DNA of 64,000 nt from Lentzea sp. NBRC 105346 (GCF_030269605.1 NZ_BSTQ01000017.1:1-64000), one strand, 5' to 3'. Positions 1 to 9,176 are shown, counted from the first letter of the stretch. Notes: generated by a model not told the origin, from the sequence alone. Program-made: numbers and translations.

Positions 1-122
<122 letters not shown>

Positions 123-349
123 AAGGATTATGTTTGATCGCACCGAGCGGAATAAGCTCGGTTCTAGCAATCATTACTCAAAGGAAACCCCTGACGAGGG
201 GTTTCATATTACTGGCTGTGTTTCGGCACGCTGTTGAGTTCTCAAAGAACACGCGCTCACCGCAGCTCATCTCCCTTAGGAGATTTACTTCCGGGGCTTG
301 TGTGCCGCGCCCGTTCCCTCTGTCTTTCCGGGCCCGTTCCGCGCTGGCA
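123..349 (-). promoter_or_regulatory. rrn leader with boxA-type antitermination site and processing hairpins
   Basis: Untranslated leader between the probable rrn transcription start and 16S. Read on the minus strand it holds TTCTTTGAGAACTCAACAG (plus 233-251), the actinobacterial nut/boxA-type motif found ahead of 16S genes. It also holds a strong hairpin at 183-205 (GAAACCCCT...AGGGGTTTC), a hairpin at 268-283 (ATCTCC/GGAGAT), and a CCGAGC/GCTCGG hairpin near 145-163. These are typical of pre-16S processing and antitermination. The segment has no credible coding frame. Confidence 0.75.
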
Positions 350-355
350 GAGAGA

Positions 356-384
356 AATTTACACGCCGCCCAACCAACATCCAA
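356..384 (-). promoter_or_regulatory. rrn promoter (-35 TTGGAT, 17-nt spacer, -10 TAAATT)
   Basis: On the minus strand TTGGAT (plus 379-384) lies exactly 17 nt before TAAATT (plus 356-361), a good fit to the housekeeping sigma consensus. Initiation would fall near 349 and give a leader of about 225 nt ahead of 16S. Other rrn promoters may lie between this one and the histidine kinase stop at 487; I did not find a second one as clear. Confidence 0.6.
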
Positions 385-486
385 ATCGGGGGGTACTTAA
401 GGCAAACACGCAGGTCAGCACGTGTGCGAACGGCCGAAACGGGCCAAGATCGCCGGACAGTGTGACCGGGACCACTTCAAGATTCT

Positions 487-1608
487 TCAGCGCGGTGCGG
501 ACGGCAGGTGCACGGTGACCGACAGACCGCCCCCCGGCACGGCCACTGCCTGCACGTTTCCCCCGTGAGCGGCCACCGCGGCCCGCACGATCGAGAGCCC
601 CAGGCCCGTCCCCGTGTGCGCGGTGCGGTCGCGACCACCCCGGCGGAACGGCTCGAACATCTCGTCCACGCGCTCCGGCGGGATGAACTGCCCGGACGAC
701 GACACCCGCAGGAAGGAGCCCTGCGGCCCGCCTTCGGTGACGGTCTCGATCCACCCACCGGGCACGTTGTGCCGCACGGCGTTCTCCAGCAGGTTCCCGG
801 CGATCCGCTCCAGCAGAGCCGGGTCGCCGACCGCGGGGGCGGGCGCGCAGTGGAACACCGCGCGCAGCGAACCGGCCTCGTCCCGCACGGCCTTCCAGGC
901 GCAGTCCACGACGGCGGCCAGGTCGACGGGCTCCCGCACGGCCAGACCGAGCCCGTCCGTGCGCGCCAGCAACAACAGGGCGGACACGAGCTGCTCGGCA
1001 CGTTCGGACGCCGCGCGCACCACGCCGGCCATGCGCCGCAGTTCGGCCTCGTCGGCATCGGGGTCGGCGAGCGTCACGTCCAGCTCGGTGCGGATGACGG
1101 ACAACGGGGTGCGCAGCTCGTGCGACGCGTTCGCGACGAACCTCTGTTGCGCGGAGAAGGCGGCCTCGAGCCGGTCGAGCATCGCGTCGAACGTGTCGGC
1201 GAGCTCGGCGACCTCGTCGCGCGGCCCCTCCAGCCGCAGCCGTTGCCCCAGCGACTCCGCGGAGAGGCGGCGCGCGGCGTTCGTGACGTCGTGGACCGGG
1301 CGCAGCAGGCGGCCGGTGAACGTCCAGGCCAGGATCGCGGCCGCGACGACCATGCAGACGAAGGCGACGACGCCCGCGCGCAACAGGTCGGCGCGCGCCT
1401 GCTCGGCGAGCACGGTGTTGAGCACGGAAGCCTCGACGTCGACCCCGTCGACCTTCACCGTGCTCCCGGTCGGGAACTGCGGCGTCGAGTTGAACACGCG
1501 GCCGACCAGCACCCACCCCAGCGCGAGCAGCACCGCGCTCACCACTGCCACGAGCCCGGTCGTGAGCAACGTGATGCGGACGCGGAGTCCGGGCCCGCGC
1601 CGCCGCAA
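487..1608 (-). CDS. Membrane sensor histidine kinase
   Basis: Sensor kinase of 373 aa forming a two-component pair with the regulator 4 bp upstream. It begins with TTG and has two transmembrane segments (about residues 12-34 and 77-98) around a short extracytoplasmic loop. A HAMP linker (about 99-152), a HisKA domain with phospho-acceptor His163 in SHELRTPLS, and a HATPase_c domain follow, with N box NLLENAVRHN and G box GTGLGLSIV. It should autophosphorylate and pass phosphate to the OmpR-type partner. The small sensor loop gives no hint of the signal. The stop lies about 100 bp from the rrn promoter, on the same strand. Confidence 0.93.
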   Translation of the reverse strand: MRRRGPGLRVRITLLTTGLVAVVSAVLLALGWVLVGRVFNSTPQFPTGSTVKVDGVDVEASVLNTVLAEQARADLLRAGVVAFVCMVVAAAILAWTFTGRLLRPVHDVTNAARRLSAESLGQRLRLEGPRDEVAELADTFDAMLDRLEAAFSAQQRFVANASHELRTPLSVIRTELDVTLADPDADEAELRRMAGVVRAASERAEQLVSALLLLARTDGLGLAVREPVDLAAVVDCAWKAVRDEAGSLRAVFHCAPAPAVGDPALLERIAGNLLENAVRHNVPGGWIETVTEGGPQGSFLRVSSSGQFIPPERVDEMFEPFRRGGRDRTAHTGTGLGLSIVRAAVAAHGGNVQAVAVPGGGLSVTVHLPSAPR

Positions 1609-1612
1609 GCGA

Positions 1613-2296
1613 TCAGTCCTCAGTGGAGCCGTTCCCTGCTGTGGGCACCCGGTAACCGGAGCCGACGACGGTGTCGATGATGCCGGGCTCGCCGAGCTTC
1701 TTGCGCAACGTCATGACGGTGACCCGGACGGTGGTGGTGAACGGGTCGGCGTTCTCGTCCCACACCCGCTCCAGCAGTTCCTCGCTGCTCACCACCGACC
1801 CCTTGGCCGCGAGCAGCACCTCGAGCACCCCGAACTCCTTGCGGGTGAGCTCGATCGGCACGCCGCCGCGGGACACCGTGCGGCGCGCCGGGTCGAGCTC
1901 CACGTCGCGCGCGGACAGCACGGGCGGCGTGGCCGGCGTGGCGCGCCGGGCCAGCGCCCGGACGCGCGCGACCAGTTCGGGGAACGCGAAGGGCTTCGCG
2001 AGGTAGTCGTCCGCGCCGAGGCTGAGGCCGGCGACGCGGTCGTCGATCCCCGCGCTGGCGGTGAGCATGATGACCCTGGTCAACGCGCCGGAGACGAGGA
2101 TCTCCTTGCACAGCTCGTCGCCCGACATGCCGGGCAGGTCACGGTCCAGCACCACCACGTCGTAGCGGGTGACGCTCGACTTCTCGTGCCCGGACTCGCC
2201 GTCGTAGGCGACGTCCACGGCCATACCTTCGCGCCGCAGGCCACGCGCGATCGCGTCGGCCAGTGGCACCTCGTCCTCGACTACCAGGATCCGCAC
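1613..2296 (-). CDS. OmpR-family response regulator
   Basis: DNA-binding response regulator of 227 aa. The receiver domain (about 1-115) has acidic residues E7/D8, phospho-acceptor Asp51 in VVLDRDLPG, and the conserved Lys in LAKPF. The C-terminal winged helix (about 125-220) ends with the typical VRVTVMTLRKKLGEP and GSGYRV segments. The start is GTG, preceded by GAGG. It is the first gene of the pair; the kinase follows after 4 bp, so the two are probably co-transcribed and translationally coupled. The target genes are not evident. The preceding band-7 gene is on the same strand, 46 bp upstream. Confidence 0.94.
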   Translation of the reverse strand: MRILVVEDEVPLADAIARGLRREGMAVDVAYDGESGHEKSSVTRYDVVVLDRDLPGMSGDELCKEILVSGALTRVIMLTASAGIDDRVAGLSLGADDYLAKPFAFPELVARVRALARRATPATPPVLSARDVELDPARRTVSRGGVPIELTRKEFGVLEVLLAAKGSVVSSEELLERVWDENADPFTTTVRVTVMTLRKKLGEPGIIDTVVGSGYRVPTAGNGSTED

Positions 2297-2342
2297 GCCT
2301 CAACGGTGCCACACGCACCTGAGACCCGCCTTAACGGCACCT

Positions 2343-2981
2343 TCACGAACGCGCGGACCGGTCCACCACGACGGTCCCGGCCGTCTGCAGCGCCCGCAGC
2401 TGCAACAGCGCCGGGTGCTCCTCCGCCAGCCGCGCGGCGTTCAGCAGCGACCGCAAAGCCGCCGTTTCACCGCGCGCCCGCTCCAGCGCCGCCCGCCCCT
2501 CGGACGCCGCGACCAGCTCGGCCAAAGCGGCACGCCGCAGCTCACCGGGCATCACGACGTCGCGAACGGCCACGCCGGACACCTCGACCCCCAGCTCGGC
2601 CGCGCGAGGACGCACACCGGCCAGCACCTCGGCGGCGATGGCGTCCCGGTCGGCGTCCACGGCGTCGTGCGTCCGGGTGAGGACCGCGCCCCGCAGGGCC
2701 AGCTGCACGGCCAGGTACAGCTCGGCGTCAGGGGTGGCGGATGCCATCACGAAGGTGGTCGCCGAAGTCACGGCCCACCGCACGACCACGGTCACGCGCA
2801 CCAGCACACCGTCGGACGTGGCGACCTCCTGCGCCGCCGGCGTCATCGAGCGGGGACGGATGTCGATGCGGTGCAGCGCGGTCGTCCTGGGCATCTTGTG
2901 CTGCCCCGGACCGAGCTCACCGACCAGCACCCCGCGGTCGAACCGGACACCGCGTTCCCACGGCATCAACGTCTGCTTCAT
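2343..2981 (-). CDS. Slipin-like SPFH/band-7 domain protein
   Basis: Protein of 212 aa matching the slipin group of SPFH proteins: an N-terminal segment (MPWERGVRFDRG), the beta-rich core with DGVLVRVTVVVRWAV (about 61-75), and a helical tail with ERARGETAAL and LRALQTAGTVV. The slipin/stomatin family assembles at membranes and supports protease or raft functions. No clear transmembrane helix is visible here, unlike typical slipins. ATG at 2981 is preferred over upstream in-frame starts because GGGGGTGGAG lies just before it and similarity begins there. It sits upstream of the two-component genes on the same strand; a functional link is only suggested by proximity. Confidence 0.8.
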   Translation of the reverse strand: MKQTLMPWERGVRFDRGVLVGELGPGQHKMPRTTALHRIDIRPRSMTPAAQEVATSDGVLVRVTVVVRWAVTSATTFVMASATPDAELYLAVQLALRGAVLTRTHDAVDADRDAIAAEVLAGVRPRAAELGVEVSGVAVRDVVMPGELRRAALAELVAASEGRAALERARGETAALRSLLNAARLAEEHPALLQLRALQTAGTVVVDRSARS

Positions 2982-3073
2982 CGTCTCCACCCCCGTCCGG
3001 AAGTCCCGTGACCACGGCCCCGGCCGGCGGAGCGGTCGGCGGGAGTCCACATGGGACTCGCAGGGCCGAACGC

Positions 3074-3092
3074 CCCCGTGTGCGACCGGGGC
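3074..3092 (-). terminator. Hairpin 3' of the tRNA-like element
   Basis: Immediately downstream of the tRNA-like fold on the minus strand, CCCCG (plus 3087-3091) pairs with CGGGG (plus 3074-3078) across an 8-nt loop. There is no T-run, as is common for actinobacterial terminators. It could end dxs transcription or a small RNA. Confidence 0.35.
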
Positions 3093-3137
3093 CGTGGCAG
3101 TACAGGAATTGAACCTGTTGCTCCGTAGGCAACCACG
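3093..3137 (-). other. tRNA-like folded element (anticodon-arm-like plus T-arm-like hairpins)
   Basis: Between the band-7 gene and dxs, the minus strand reads GTTGC-CTACGGA-GCAAC, a 5-bp stem with a 7-nt loop having T at the position of U33 and ACG at the anticodon position. It is followed directly by ACAGG-TTCAATT-CCTGT, which has a T-loop consensus. CGTGG and CCACG close the unit. No D-arm or matching acceptor strands lie at tRNA spacing, so this is not a functional tRNA gene. It may be a tRNA remnant, a tRNA-mimic in a small RNA, or chance. The rest of the 2982-3212 gap shows no gene. Confidence 0.4.
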
Positions 3138-3212
3138 CACCGCCTCGAACGCGGGACCGGGAACGGAAGTCCGTCCAGGCCGCTCAGCGGTGCGGAGGGA
3201 AGAGTAGCCCAG

Positions 3213-5117
3213 TCACTTCTCCGCGGGCTCGTCGATTTTCGAAGGCTCCTCGATGCGCGCCACCCACTCGGTGACGCGGCGCGCCACGTCCTGGGCGGTG
3301 ATCCCACACCGGGCGAGCACCTCGCCGCGCGAGCCGTGGTCGTGGAACTGCTGCGGCAGACCGATGTCGCGCAGCGGCACCTCGATGTCCGCGTCGCGCA
3401 ACGCCATCGCCAGCGCCGAGCCGAAGCCGCCGTGGCGGCCGCCGTCCTCGACGGTGACGACCATCCGGAACGACGACGCCATCTCGACCAGGTCCGGCGA
3501 CACCGGGTAGATCCAGCGCGGGTCGACGACCGTGACGCCGATGCCCTGGTCCGCCAGCCGCTCGGCGGCCGACAGGCCCAGCTCGCCCAGCGCGCCAACG
3601 GTCACCAGCAGGACATCCGAGCCGGACCGGCGCAGCACGTCCACCGAACCGATTCGCTCGACGGCGGGCAGGTCCGCGCCGACGGACGCCTTGGGGTAGC
3701 GGATCACGGACGGGGCGTCGGAGATCTCGACCGCCTCGCGCAGCTCCTCGGCCAGCGAGCCCGCGTCGCGTGGTGCGGCGACGTGGATGCCGGGGATCAC
3801 GCCGAGGATCGACATGTCCCACATGCCGTGGTGCGACGCGCCGTCGGGGCCGGTGACGCCCGCGCGGTCCAGCACGACGGTGACGCCCTGCTTGTGCATG
3901 GCGACGTCCATCAGCAGCTGGTCGAACGCGCGGTTGAGGAACGTCGCGTAGACGGCGACGACCGGGTGCAGTCCGCCGATCGCCATGCCCGCAGCGGACG
4001 TCAGCGCGTGCTGCTCGGCGATGCCGACGTCGAAGCAGCGGTCCGGGAACGCGTGGGCGAACTGGTCCAGGCCCGTCGGGCCGCGCATCGCCGCGGTGAT
4101 CGCGACGACGTCGGGACGAGAAGCGCCGATGTCGACCAGTGCGTCGGAGAACACGTGCGTCCACGTGCGCGCAGACGGCTTGATGTCCTCACCGGTGATC
4201 GGGTCGATCTGGCCGGTGGCGTGCATCTGGTCGGCCTCGTGGTTCTCGGCGGGCGCGAAGCCGTTGCCCTTGCGGGTCACCGCGTGCACGATCACCGGGC
4301 CGCCGAACGCCTTCGCGCGTCGGAGGGCGGACTCCAGCGTGGCCAGGTCGTGGCCGTCGACCGGGCCGATGTACTTCAGGCCGAGGTCCTCGAACATCGC
4401 CTGCGGCGCCAGCGCGTCCTTGATGCCGCGCTTGGCGGCGTGCAGCGCGGCGTAGAGCGGCTTGCCGAAGAACGGCGTGTGCTGCAGCGCGCTCTTGCCC
4501 TTCTCCAGCAGGTGCTCGTAGCCGGGGCGCAGGCGCAGCGTGGACAGGTGGTCCGCGAGGCCGCCGATGGTCGGCGAGTAGGAGCGGCCGTTGTCGTTGA
4601 CGACGATCACGACCGGGCGCGTCTTGTCCGCGGCGATGTTGTTCAGCGCCTCCCAGCACATGCCGCCGGTCAGCGCGCCGTCACCGACGACCGCGACGAC
4701 GTGCTTGCGCGTGCCCTGCAGCTGGGCCGCCTTGGCCAGCCCGTCCGCGTAGGACAGGGCGGTCGACGCGTGGCTGTTCTCCTGCACGTCGTGGTCGCTC
4801 TCGGCGCGCGACGGGTAGCCGGACAGGCCGCCCTGCTGGCGCAGCCCGTCGAACGCGTCCCGCCGGCCCGTGACGATCTTGTGCACATAGGACTGGTGAC
4901 CGGTGTCGAACACGATCGGGTCGTGCGGCGAGTCGAACACCCGGTGCAGCGCCACGGTCAGCTCGACGACACCCAGGTTCGGGCCCAGGTGACCGCCTGT
5001 CCGGGAGACCTTCTCGACCAGGAAACCGCGGATCTCACCGCAGAGCTCGCCGAGCTCGGCGTCGGTCATGCGTTTCAGGTCGGCTGGTCCATGCACGGAT
5101 TCCAGCAGGGTCACCAC
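3213..5117 (-). CDS. dxs: 1-deoxy-D-xylulose-5-phosphate synthase
   Basis: Cytoplasmic thiamine-diphosphate enzyme joining pyruvate and glyceraldehyde 3-phosphate to DXP, the entry step of the MEP isoprenoid pathway. At 634 aa it is full length. Visible are FDTGHQSYVHK, the ThDP/Mg motif GDGALTGGM...NDNGRSYSPT, the transketolase pyrimidine motif GIAEQHALTSAAGMA, the substrate loop DRAGVTGPDGASHHG, and a complete C-terminal transketolase domain. The start is GTG at 5117, with a second GTG one codon later and a GAGGTGGA ribosome site. It is monocistronic here. M. tuberculosis dxs1 (Rv2682c) lies in the same neighbourhood, which supports orthology. Confidence 0.97.
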   Translation of the reverse strand: MVTLLESVHGPADLKRMTDAELGELCGEIRGFLVEKVSRTGGHLGPNLGVVELTVALHRVFDSPHDPIVFDTGHQSYVHKIVTGRRDAFDGLRQQGGLSGYPSRAESDHDVQENSHASTALSYADGLAKAAQLQGTRKHVVAVVGDGALTGGMCWEALNNIAADKTRPVVIVVNDNGRSYSPTIGGLADHLSTLRLRPGYEHLLEKGKSALQHTPFFGKPLYAALHAAKRGIKDALAPQAMFEDLGLKYIGPVDGHDLATLESALRRAKAFGGPVIVHAVTRKGNGFAPAENHEADQMHATGQIDPITGEDIKPSARTWTHVFSDALVDIGASRPDVVAITAAMRGPTGLDQFAHAFPDRCFDVGIAEQHALTSAAGMAIGGLHPVVAVYATFLNRAFDQLLMDVAMHKQGVTVVLDRAGVTGPDGASHHGMWDMSILGVIPGIHVAAPRDAGSLAEELREAVEISDAPSVIRYPKASVGADLPAVERIGSVDVLRRSGSDVLLVTVGALGELGLSAAERLADQGIGVTVVDPRWIYPVSPDLVEMASSFRMVVTVEDGGRHGGFGSALAMALRDADIEVPLRDIGLPQQFHDHGSRGEVLARCGITAQDVARRVTEWVARIEEPSKIDEPAEK

Positions 5118-5175
5118 TCCACCTCACCTCTTCAGACTGCCGGCCAGTCTACGGAGGCCCGGCTGAGACGCGGCT

Positions 5176-6399
5176 TCAGTCCGTCTCAGGCAACAGCAGG
5201 GCGACACACTCCACATGGTGGGTCATCGGGAACGCGTCGAACGCCCGCAGATCCGCCAGCCGGTAGCCCTGCCTGCCGAATTCCGCCACGTCCCGCGCCA
5301 GCGCCGCGGGGTCGCACGCCACGTAGACGACCCGCGACGGGGCCCGTCGTGCGACTTCGGCCACAACGGACTGACCAGCGCCTTTGCGTGGCGGGTCGAG
5401 CACGACGACGTCCGGGTCCTCGACCGGCAGCTCGCCCGCGACGAGGTTCTCGACCTTGCCGACCATCCAGCCGACCTGGGTGGTGCGGGCCATCGCGATC
5501 TGCCCGTCGTGCACCGCGTCCGCCGAGGACTCGACGACCAGCACCTGCCCGGTCTCGCCGACCTGTTTGGCCAGCACCCACGCGAACAGGCCGGCCCCGC
5601 CGTACAGGTCCCACGCCCGCTCCCCCGGCTGCGCGGCCGCCCACGACCCCACGACCTGCGCGAACGTCTCCGCGGCCGCGGGGTGGACCTGCCAGAAGCC
5701 GTCGGCGGAAACCCGCCACTTTCGGTTCGCACCGAACTCGACCGCCCGCCCGCTGCCGACCCGCCTGCCACGCCGCGGGCGGCGGGTCCGGCGGTCGATC
5801 AGCAACTCGCTGACGTGGACGGAGCCCTCGCTGTCGCGCGTGATGGCGAGCTCGGCGTCCGGGGTCCACTTCTCGGCCAGCACCGCGTCCACCAGGCCCG
5901 GCGCTGCGATCAGGCACTCGTCGACGGGCAGGACCCGGTGGCTGCGGTGCGGCCGGAAGCCGGGCCGGCCCTCCCGGTCGACGGCCATCCGCACCCGTGT
6001 GCGCCAGCCGAGCGGACCGCCGGGCAGCTCCTCGACCGTCACCGTCCAGTCCAGCTTCGCCAGCCGCAGCAACTGTTCCTGCACGACCTGCGCCTTCAAC
6101 GCGCGCTGCGACTCCCACGACGCGTGCTGCCAGTCGCAGCCGCCGCACTTGCCCGGCCCGGAGAACGGGCACGGCGGTTCCACACGATCAGGTGAAGGTT
6201 CGAGGATCTCCACGGCGTCCGCGCGGCAGAACGAGCCGCCCTTGTCCTCGGTGACCAGCGCGACGACGCGTTCGCCGGGCAGCGCGTGCCGGACGAACAG
6301 CACGCGTCCCTCGTGCCGGGCGACGCAGTGCCCGCCGTGCGCGACCGCGCCGACCTCGACCTCGATGCGCTGACGGAGCCAATTCTCTGTGGTCTTCAC
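5176..6399 (-). CDS. TRAM-domain class I SAM-dependent RNA methyltransferase (TrmA/RumA family)
   Basis: RNA uridine-C5 methyltransferase family, 407 aa. An N-terminal TRAM domain (about 8-65) is followed by a cysteine cluster C77, C85, C88 in CPFSGPGKCGGCDW, typical of the [4Fe-4S] RumA-type members. A Rossmann methyltransferase domain then carries DLYGGAGLFAWVLA, DPPRKGAG and the catalytic Cys362 in VACDPAALARD. It starts with GTG at 6399, whose GTGA overlaps the permease stop, implying translational coupling. Orthologue of Rv2689c by order and family. The exact rRNA or tRNA target cannot be told from the sequence. Confidence 0.92.
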   Translation of the reverse strand: MKTTENWLRQRIEVEVGAVAHGGHCVARHEGRVLFVRHALPGERVVALVTEDKGGSFCRADAVEILEPSPDRVEPPCPFSGPGKCGGCDWQHASWESQRALKAQVVQEQLLRLAKLDWTVTVEELPGGPLGWRTRVRMAVDREGRPGFRPHRSHRVLPVDECLIAAPGLVDAVLAEKWTPDAELAITRDSEGSVHVSELLIDRRTRRPRRGRRVGSGRAVEFGANRKWRVSADGFWQVHPAAAETFAQVVGSWAAAQPGERAWDLYGGAGLFAWVLAKQVGETGQVLVVESSADAVHDGQIAMARTTQVGWMVGKVENLVAGELPVEDPDVVVLDPPRKGAGQSVVAEVARRAPSRVVYVACDPAALARDVAEFGRQGYRLADLRAFDAFPMTHHVECVALLLPETD

Positions 6400-8384
6400 C
6401 GCTCGTCGAGCCCCCGCCGGATGGCACCGGGCACGACGACGTGCCGGTCCTCCTCGAGCTTCGTGGACGACGCGAGCTGCCACGGCACGCTCGTCACCAT
6501 CACACCCGGCTGGAACAACAGCCTGCCCTTGAGCCGCAACGCGCTCTGGTTGTGCAACAGCTGCTCCCACCAGTGACCGACGACGTACTCCGGAATGAAC
6601 ACGGTGACAACATCTCGCGGATTGTCCGAACGCACCCGGCGGACGTAGTCGAGCACCGGCTTGGTGATCTCGCGGTAGGGCGACTCGATCACCTTGAGCG
6701 GGATCTTGAAGTTCTCCTTGTCCCAGTCGGACACGAGCTTGCGGGTGTCCGCGTCGTCGACATTGACCGTGACCGCCTCCAGCACGTCCGGCCGCGTCGC
6801 CTTCGCGTACGACAGCGCGCGCAGCGTCGGCATGTGCAGTTTGGACACCAGCACCATCGCGTGGTTGCGCGCGGGCATCGTGCGGTTGCGCTCCTGCTGG
6901 CGCAGTTCCTCCGCGACGGTGTCGTAGTGCTTGCGGATCGCGGTCATCAGCGCGTAGATCGCGGCCATGGCGGCGATCGCGATCCAGGCGCCCTTGGTGA
7001 ACTTGGTGATCAGCACGACGATCAGCACCGACGCGGTCATCACCAGACCGAACGTGTTGATGGCCTGCGAGCGCCGCATCCTGCGCCGCACGGCCGGGTC
7101 CGTTTCCGTTGCCAGCAACCGGTTCCAGTGCCGGATCATGCCGAGCTGGCTCAGGTTGAACGACACGAACACGCCGACGATGTACAGCTGGATCAGCCGG
7201 GTCACCTCGGCGTCGAACGCGATCACCAGCACGATCGCGAACACGGCGAGGAAGACGATGCCGTTGCTGAACGCGAGGCGGTCGCCGCGCGTGTGCAGCT
7301 GGCGCGGCAGGTAGCGGTCCTGGGCGAGGATCGAGCCCAGCACCGGGAAGCCGTTGAACGCGGTGTTGGCCGCGAGCACCAGGATCAGCGCGGTGACACC
7401 GGTCACGAAGTAGAAACCGGGCGGGAAGCCGTTGAACACCGCGCCCGCGATCTGCGCGACCATCGTCTTCTGCTCGTATCCCGGCGGGGCGCTGATGATC
7501 TGCTCGGCGGGCAGCTCGGCCATGCGCACGTTCGTCACCTGCGCGAGCACGATCAGGCCCATCAGCATGACGACCGCGATGACGCCCATCAGCAGCAGCG
7601 TCGTGGCGGCGTTGCGGGACTTGGGCTTGCGGAACGCGGGCACGCCGTTGCTGATCGCCTCGACACCGGTGAGCGCCGCGCAGCCGGACGAGAACGCGCG
7701 CAGCACGAGGAAGACGAACGCGAGGCCCATCAGGTGGTCCTGCTCGGCGCGAATCTCGACTGTCGCGCTCTCGGCCTGCATCGGGTCGCCGAGCACGAAG
7801 TACCGCAGCAGGCCCCACGCGATCATGCCGACGATGCCGATCATGAAGGCGTAGGTCGGCACGGCGAAGGCGCTGCCGGACTCACGGATGCCGCGCAGGT
7901 TGATCGCGGTCAGGATGATGATCGCGGCGACCGCGAACTCCGCCTTGTGCGTCGCCACGAACGGGAACGCCGAGCCGATGTTCGCCGCCGCGGACGAGAT
8001 CGAGACCGCGACGGTGAGGATGTAGTCGACCAGCAGCGCGCTGGCGACGGTGAGTCCCGCTCTCCGGCCCAGGTTGACGGTGGCGACCTCGTAGTCGCCG
8101 CCGCCGGACGGGTAGGCGTGCACGTTCTGCCGGTAGCTGGCGACGACGGTGAGCATCACGATCACCACCACGAGTCCTACCCACGGTGCCAGCGCGTAGG
8201 CACTCAGGCCCGCGACGGACAGCACCAGGAAGATCTCCTCCGGCGCGTACGCGACGGAGGACATGGCGTCCGAGGCGAACACGGGGAGCGCGATGCGCTT
8301 GGGCAGCAGGGTGTGCGCGAGGCGGTCACTGCGGAAGGGCCGGCCGACCAGGAGGCGTTTGGCGGCAGTGGCGAGCTTGGACAC
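6396..8384 (-). CDS. APC-superfamily amino-acid/cation permease with cytoplasmic C-terminal domain
   Basis: Membrane transporter of about 662 aa, Rv2690c-like. After KLATAAKRLLVGRPFRSD comes the first transmembrane helix region with FASDAMSSVAYAPEEI, then about twelve hydrophobic segments with the loops GGDYEVATVNLGRRAG and CAALTGVEAISNGVPAF. From about residue 470 a soluble tail (MVLVSKLHMPTLRALSYA) resembles the cytoplasmic domain of KUP/APC relatives. GTG at 8384 (VSKLAT) is chosen by family similarity; an in-frame TTG lies at 8411. It stands divergent from ceoB. That pairing with K+ regulators makes a potassium or amino-acid role plausible, but the substrate is unknown. Confidence 0.88.
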   Translation of the reverse strand: MSKLATAAKRLLVGRPFRSDRLAHTLLPKRIALPVFASDAMSSVAYAPEEIFLVLSVAGLSAYALAPWVGLVVVIVMLTVVASYRQNVHAYPSGGGDYEVATVNLGRRAGLTVASALLVDYILTVAVSISSAAANIGSAFPFVATHKAEFAVAAIIILTAINLRGIRESGSAFAVPTYAFMIGIVGMIAWGLLRYFVLGDPMQAESATVEIRAEQDHLMGLAFVFLVLRAFSSGCAALTGVEAISNGVPAFRKPKSRNAATTLLLMGVIAVVMLMGLIVLAQVTNVRMAELPAEQIISAPPGYEQKTMVAQIAGAVFNGFPPGFYFVTGVTALILVLAANTAFNGFPVLGSILAQDRYLPRQLHTRGDRLAFSNGIVFLAVFAIVLVIAFDAEVTRLIQLYIVGVFVSFNLSQLGMIRHWNRLLATETDPAVRRRMRRSQAINTFGLVMTASVLIVVLITKFTKGAWIAIAAMAAIYALMTAIRKHYDTVAEELRQQERNRTMPARNHAMVLVSKLHMPTLRALSYAKATRPDVLEAVTVNVDDADTRKLVSDWDKENFKIPLKVIESPYREITKPVLDYVRRVRSDNPRDVVTVFIPEYVVGHWWEQLLHNQSALRLKGRLLFQPGVMVTSVPWQLASSTKLEEDRHVVVPGAIRRGLDER

Positions 8385-8513
8385 GGCCAGAGCGTAAGGG
8401 GTGCGCCTCAACAGCGTGGAAGGTGCGCGAATATCGATTCCGTGGAGGTGAGGTCACCGGGTTGGAGTAGCGCTGGGTAAGTTCTTCTCAAGCGTCGCCT
8501 GAGGAGGCATGTC

Positions 8514-9176
8514 GTGCACGTGGTGATCATGGGCTGTGGCCGGGTGGGGACGTCCCTGGCCAAGGCCCTGGAGCGACTCGACCACCAGGTGTCGGTGATC
8601 GACAAGGACCCGAACTCGTTCCGCAGGCTCGGCGGTGACTTCCACGGCCAGCAGGTCATCGGCAACGGGTTCGACCGGCAGGTGCTGGTCGAGGCCGGGA
8701 TCGAGCGCGCGGGCGCTTTCGCGGCCGTGTCCAGCGGCGACAACTCCAACATCATCTCCGCGCGGGTCGCGCGCGAGACGTTCGGCGTCGAACACGTCGT
8801 CGCGCGGATCTACGACCACAAGCGCGCCGCGGTGTACGAGCGGCTGGGAATCCCGACCGTGGCGACCGTGCCGTGGAGCACCGACCGCTTCCTGCGCATG
8901 CTGATCCCCGAGGGCACCGCGTCGGCCTGGCGCGACCCGTCGGGCACCGTCGCGCTGTTCCCGATCGAGCTCAACGAGGAGTGGGTCGGCCACCCCATCA
9001 CCGAGCTGGAACAGACGATCGGCGCGCGCGTCGCGTTCATCATGCGGTTCGGCGCCGGCGTGCTGCCCGACTCGAAGGCCGTCGTGCAGGCCGACGACCA
9101 GATCTATGTCGCCGCGCTGTCCGGCACCGTCACCGACGTCGCGGCCGCCGCGCTGCAGGCACCCGAGGAGAACTGA
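8514..9176 (+). CDS. ceoB: TrkA-family potassium uptake regulator CeoB
   Basis: Cytoplasmic RCK/TrkA protein of 220 aa that gates K+ transport by binding nucleotide. The N-terminal Rossmann RCK-N domain carries GCGRVGTSLAKALE (about 7-20) and the acidic strand end VIDKD. A TrkA_C domain (about 135-215) includes ELNEEWVGHPITELE. The start is GTG, with GAGGAGG just upstream. The 102-bp gap to the divergent permease must hold both promoters. Its stop shares one base with the ceoC start (TGATG), so the two subunits are coupled, as in M. tuberculosis Rv2691/Rv2692. Confidence 0.93.
   Translation: MHVVIMGCGRVGTSLAKALERLDHQVSVIDKDPNSFRRLGGDFHGQQVIGNGFDRQVLVEAGIERAGAFAAVSSGDNSNIISARVARETFGVEHVVARIYDHKRAAVYERLGIPTVATVPWSTDRFLRMLIPEGTASAWRDPSGTVALFPIELNEEWVGHPITELEQTIGARVAFIMRFGAGVLPDSKAVVQADDQIYVAALSGTVTDVAAAALQAPEEN

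Noticed and set aside
614..2680. Long plus-strand frame opposite the two-component genes
   Set aside because: Antisense shadow of the kinase and response regulator; no domain recognisable.
3093..3180. Canonical tRNA-Arg gene
   Set aside because: Anticodon-like and T-like arms exist, but no D-arm, no variable loop and no acceptor pairing at 72-73 nt spacing.
3336..5813. Very long open frame on the plus strand across dxs and the methyltransferase gene
   Set aside because: It is the antisense of two clearly identified genes. High-GC codon bias keeps such shadow frames open; the translation is low-complexity Arg/Gly/Val.
6400..7818. N-terminal extension of the TrmA-like methyltransferase
   Set aside because: It is an alternate frame of the permease; the TRAM domain and GTGA overlap set the start at 6399.
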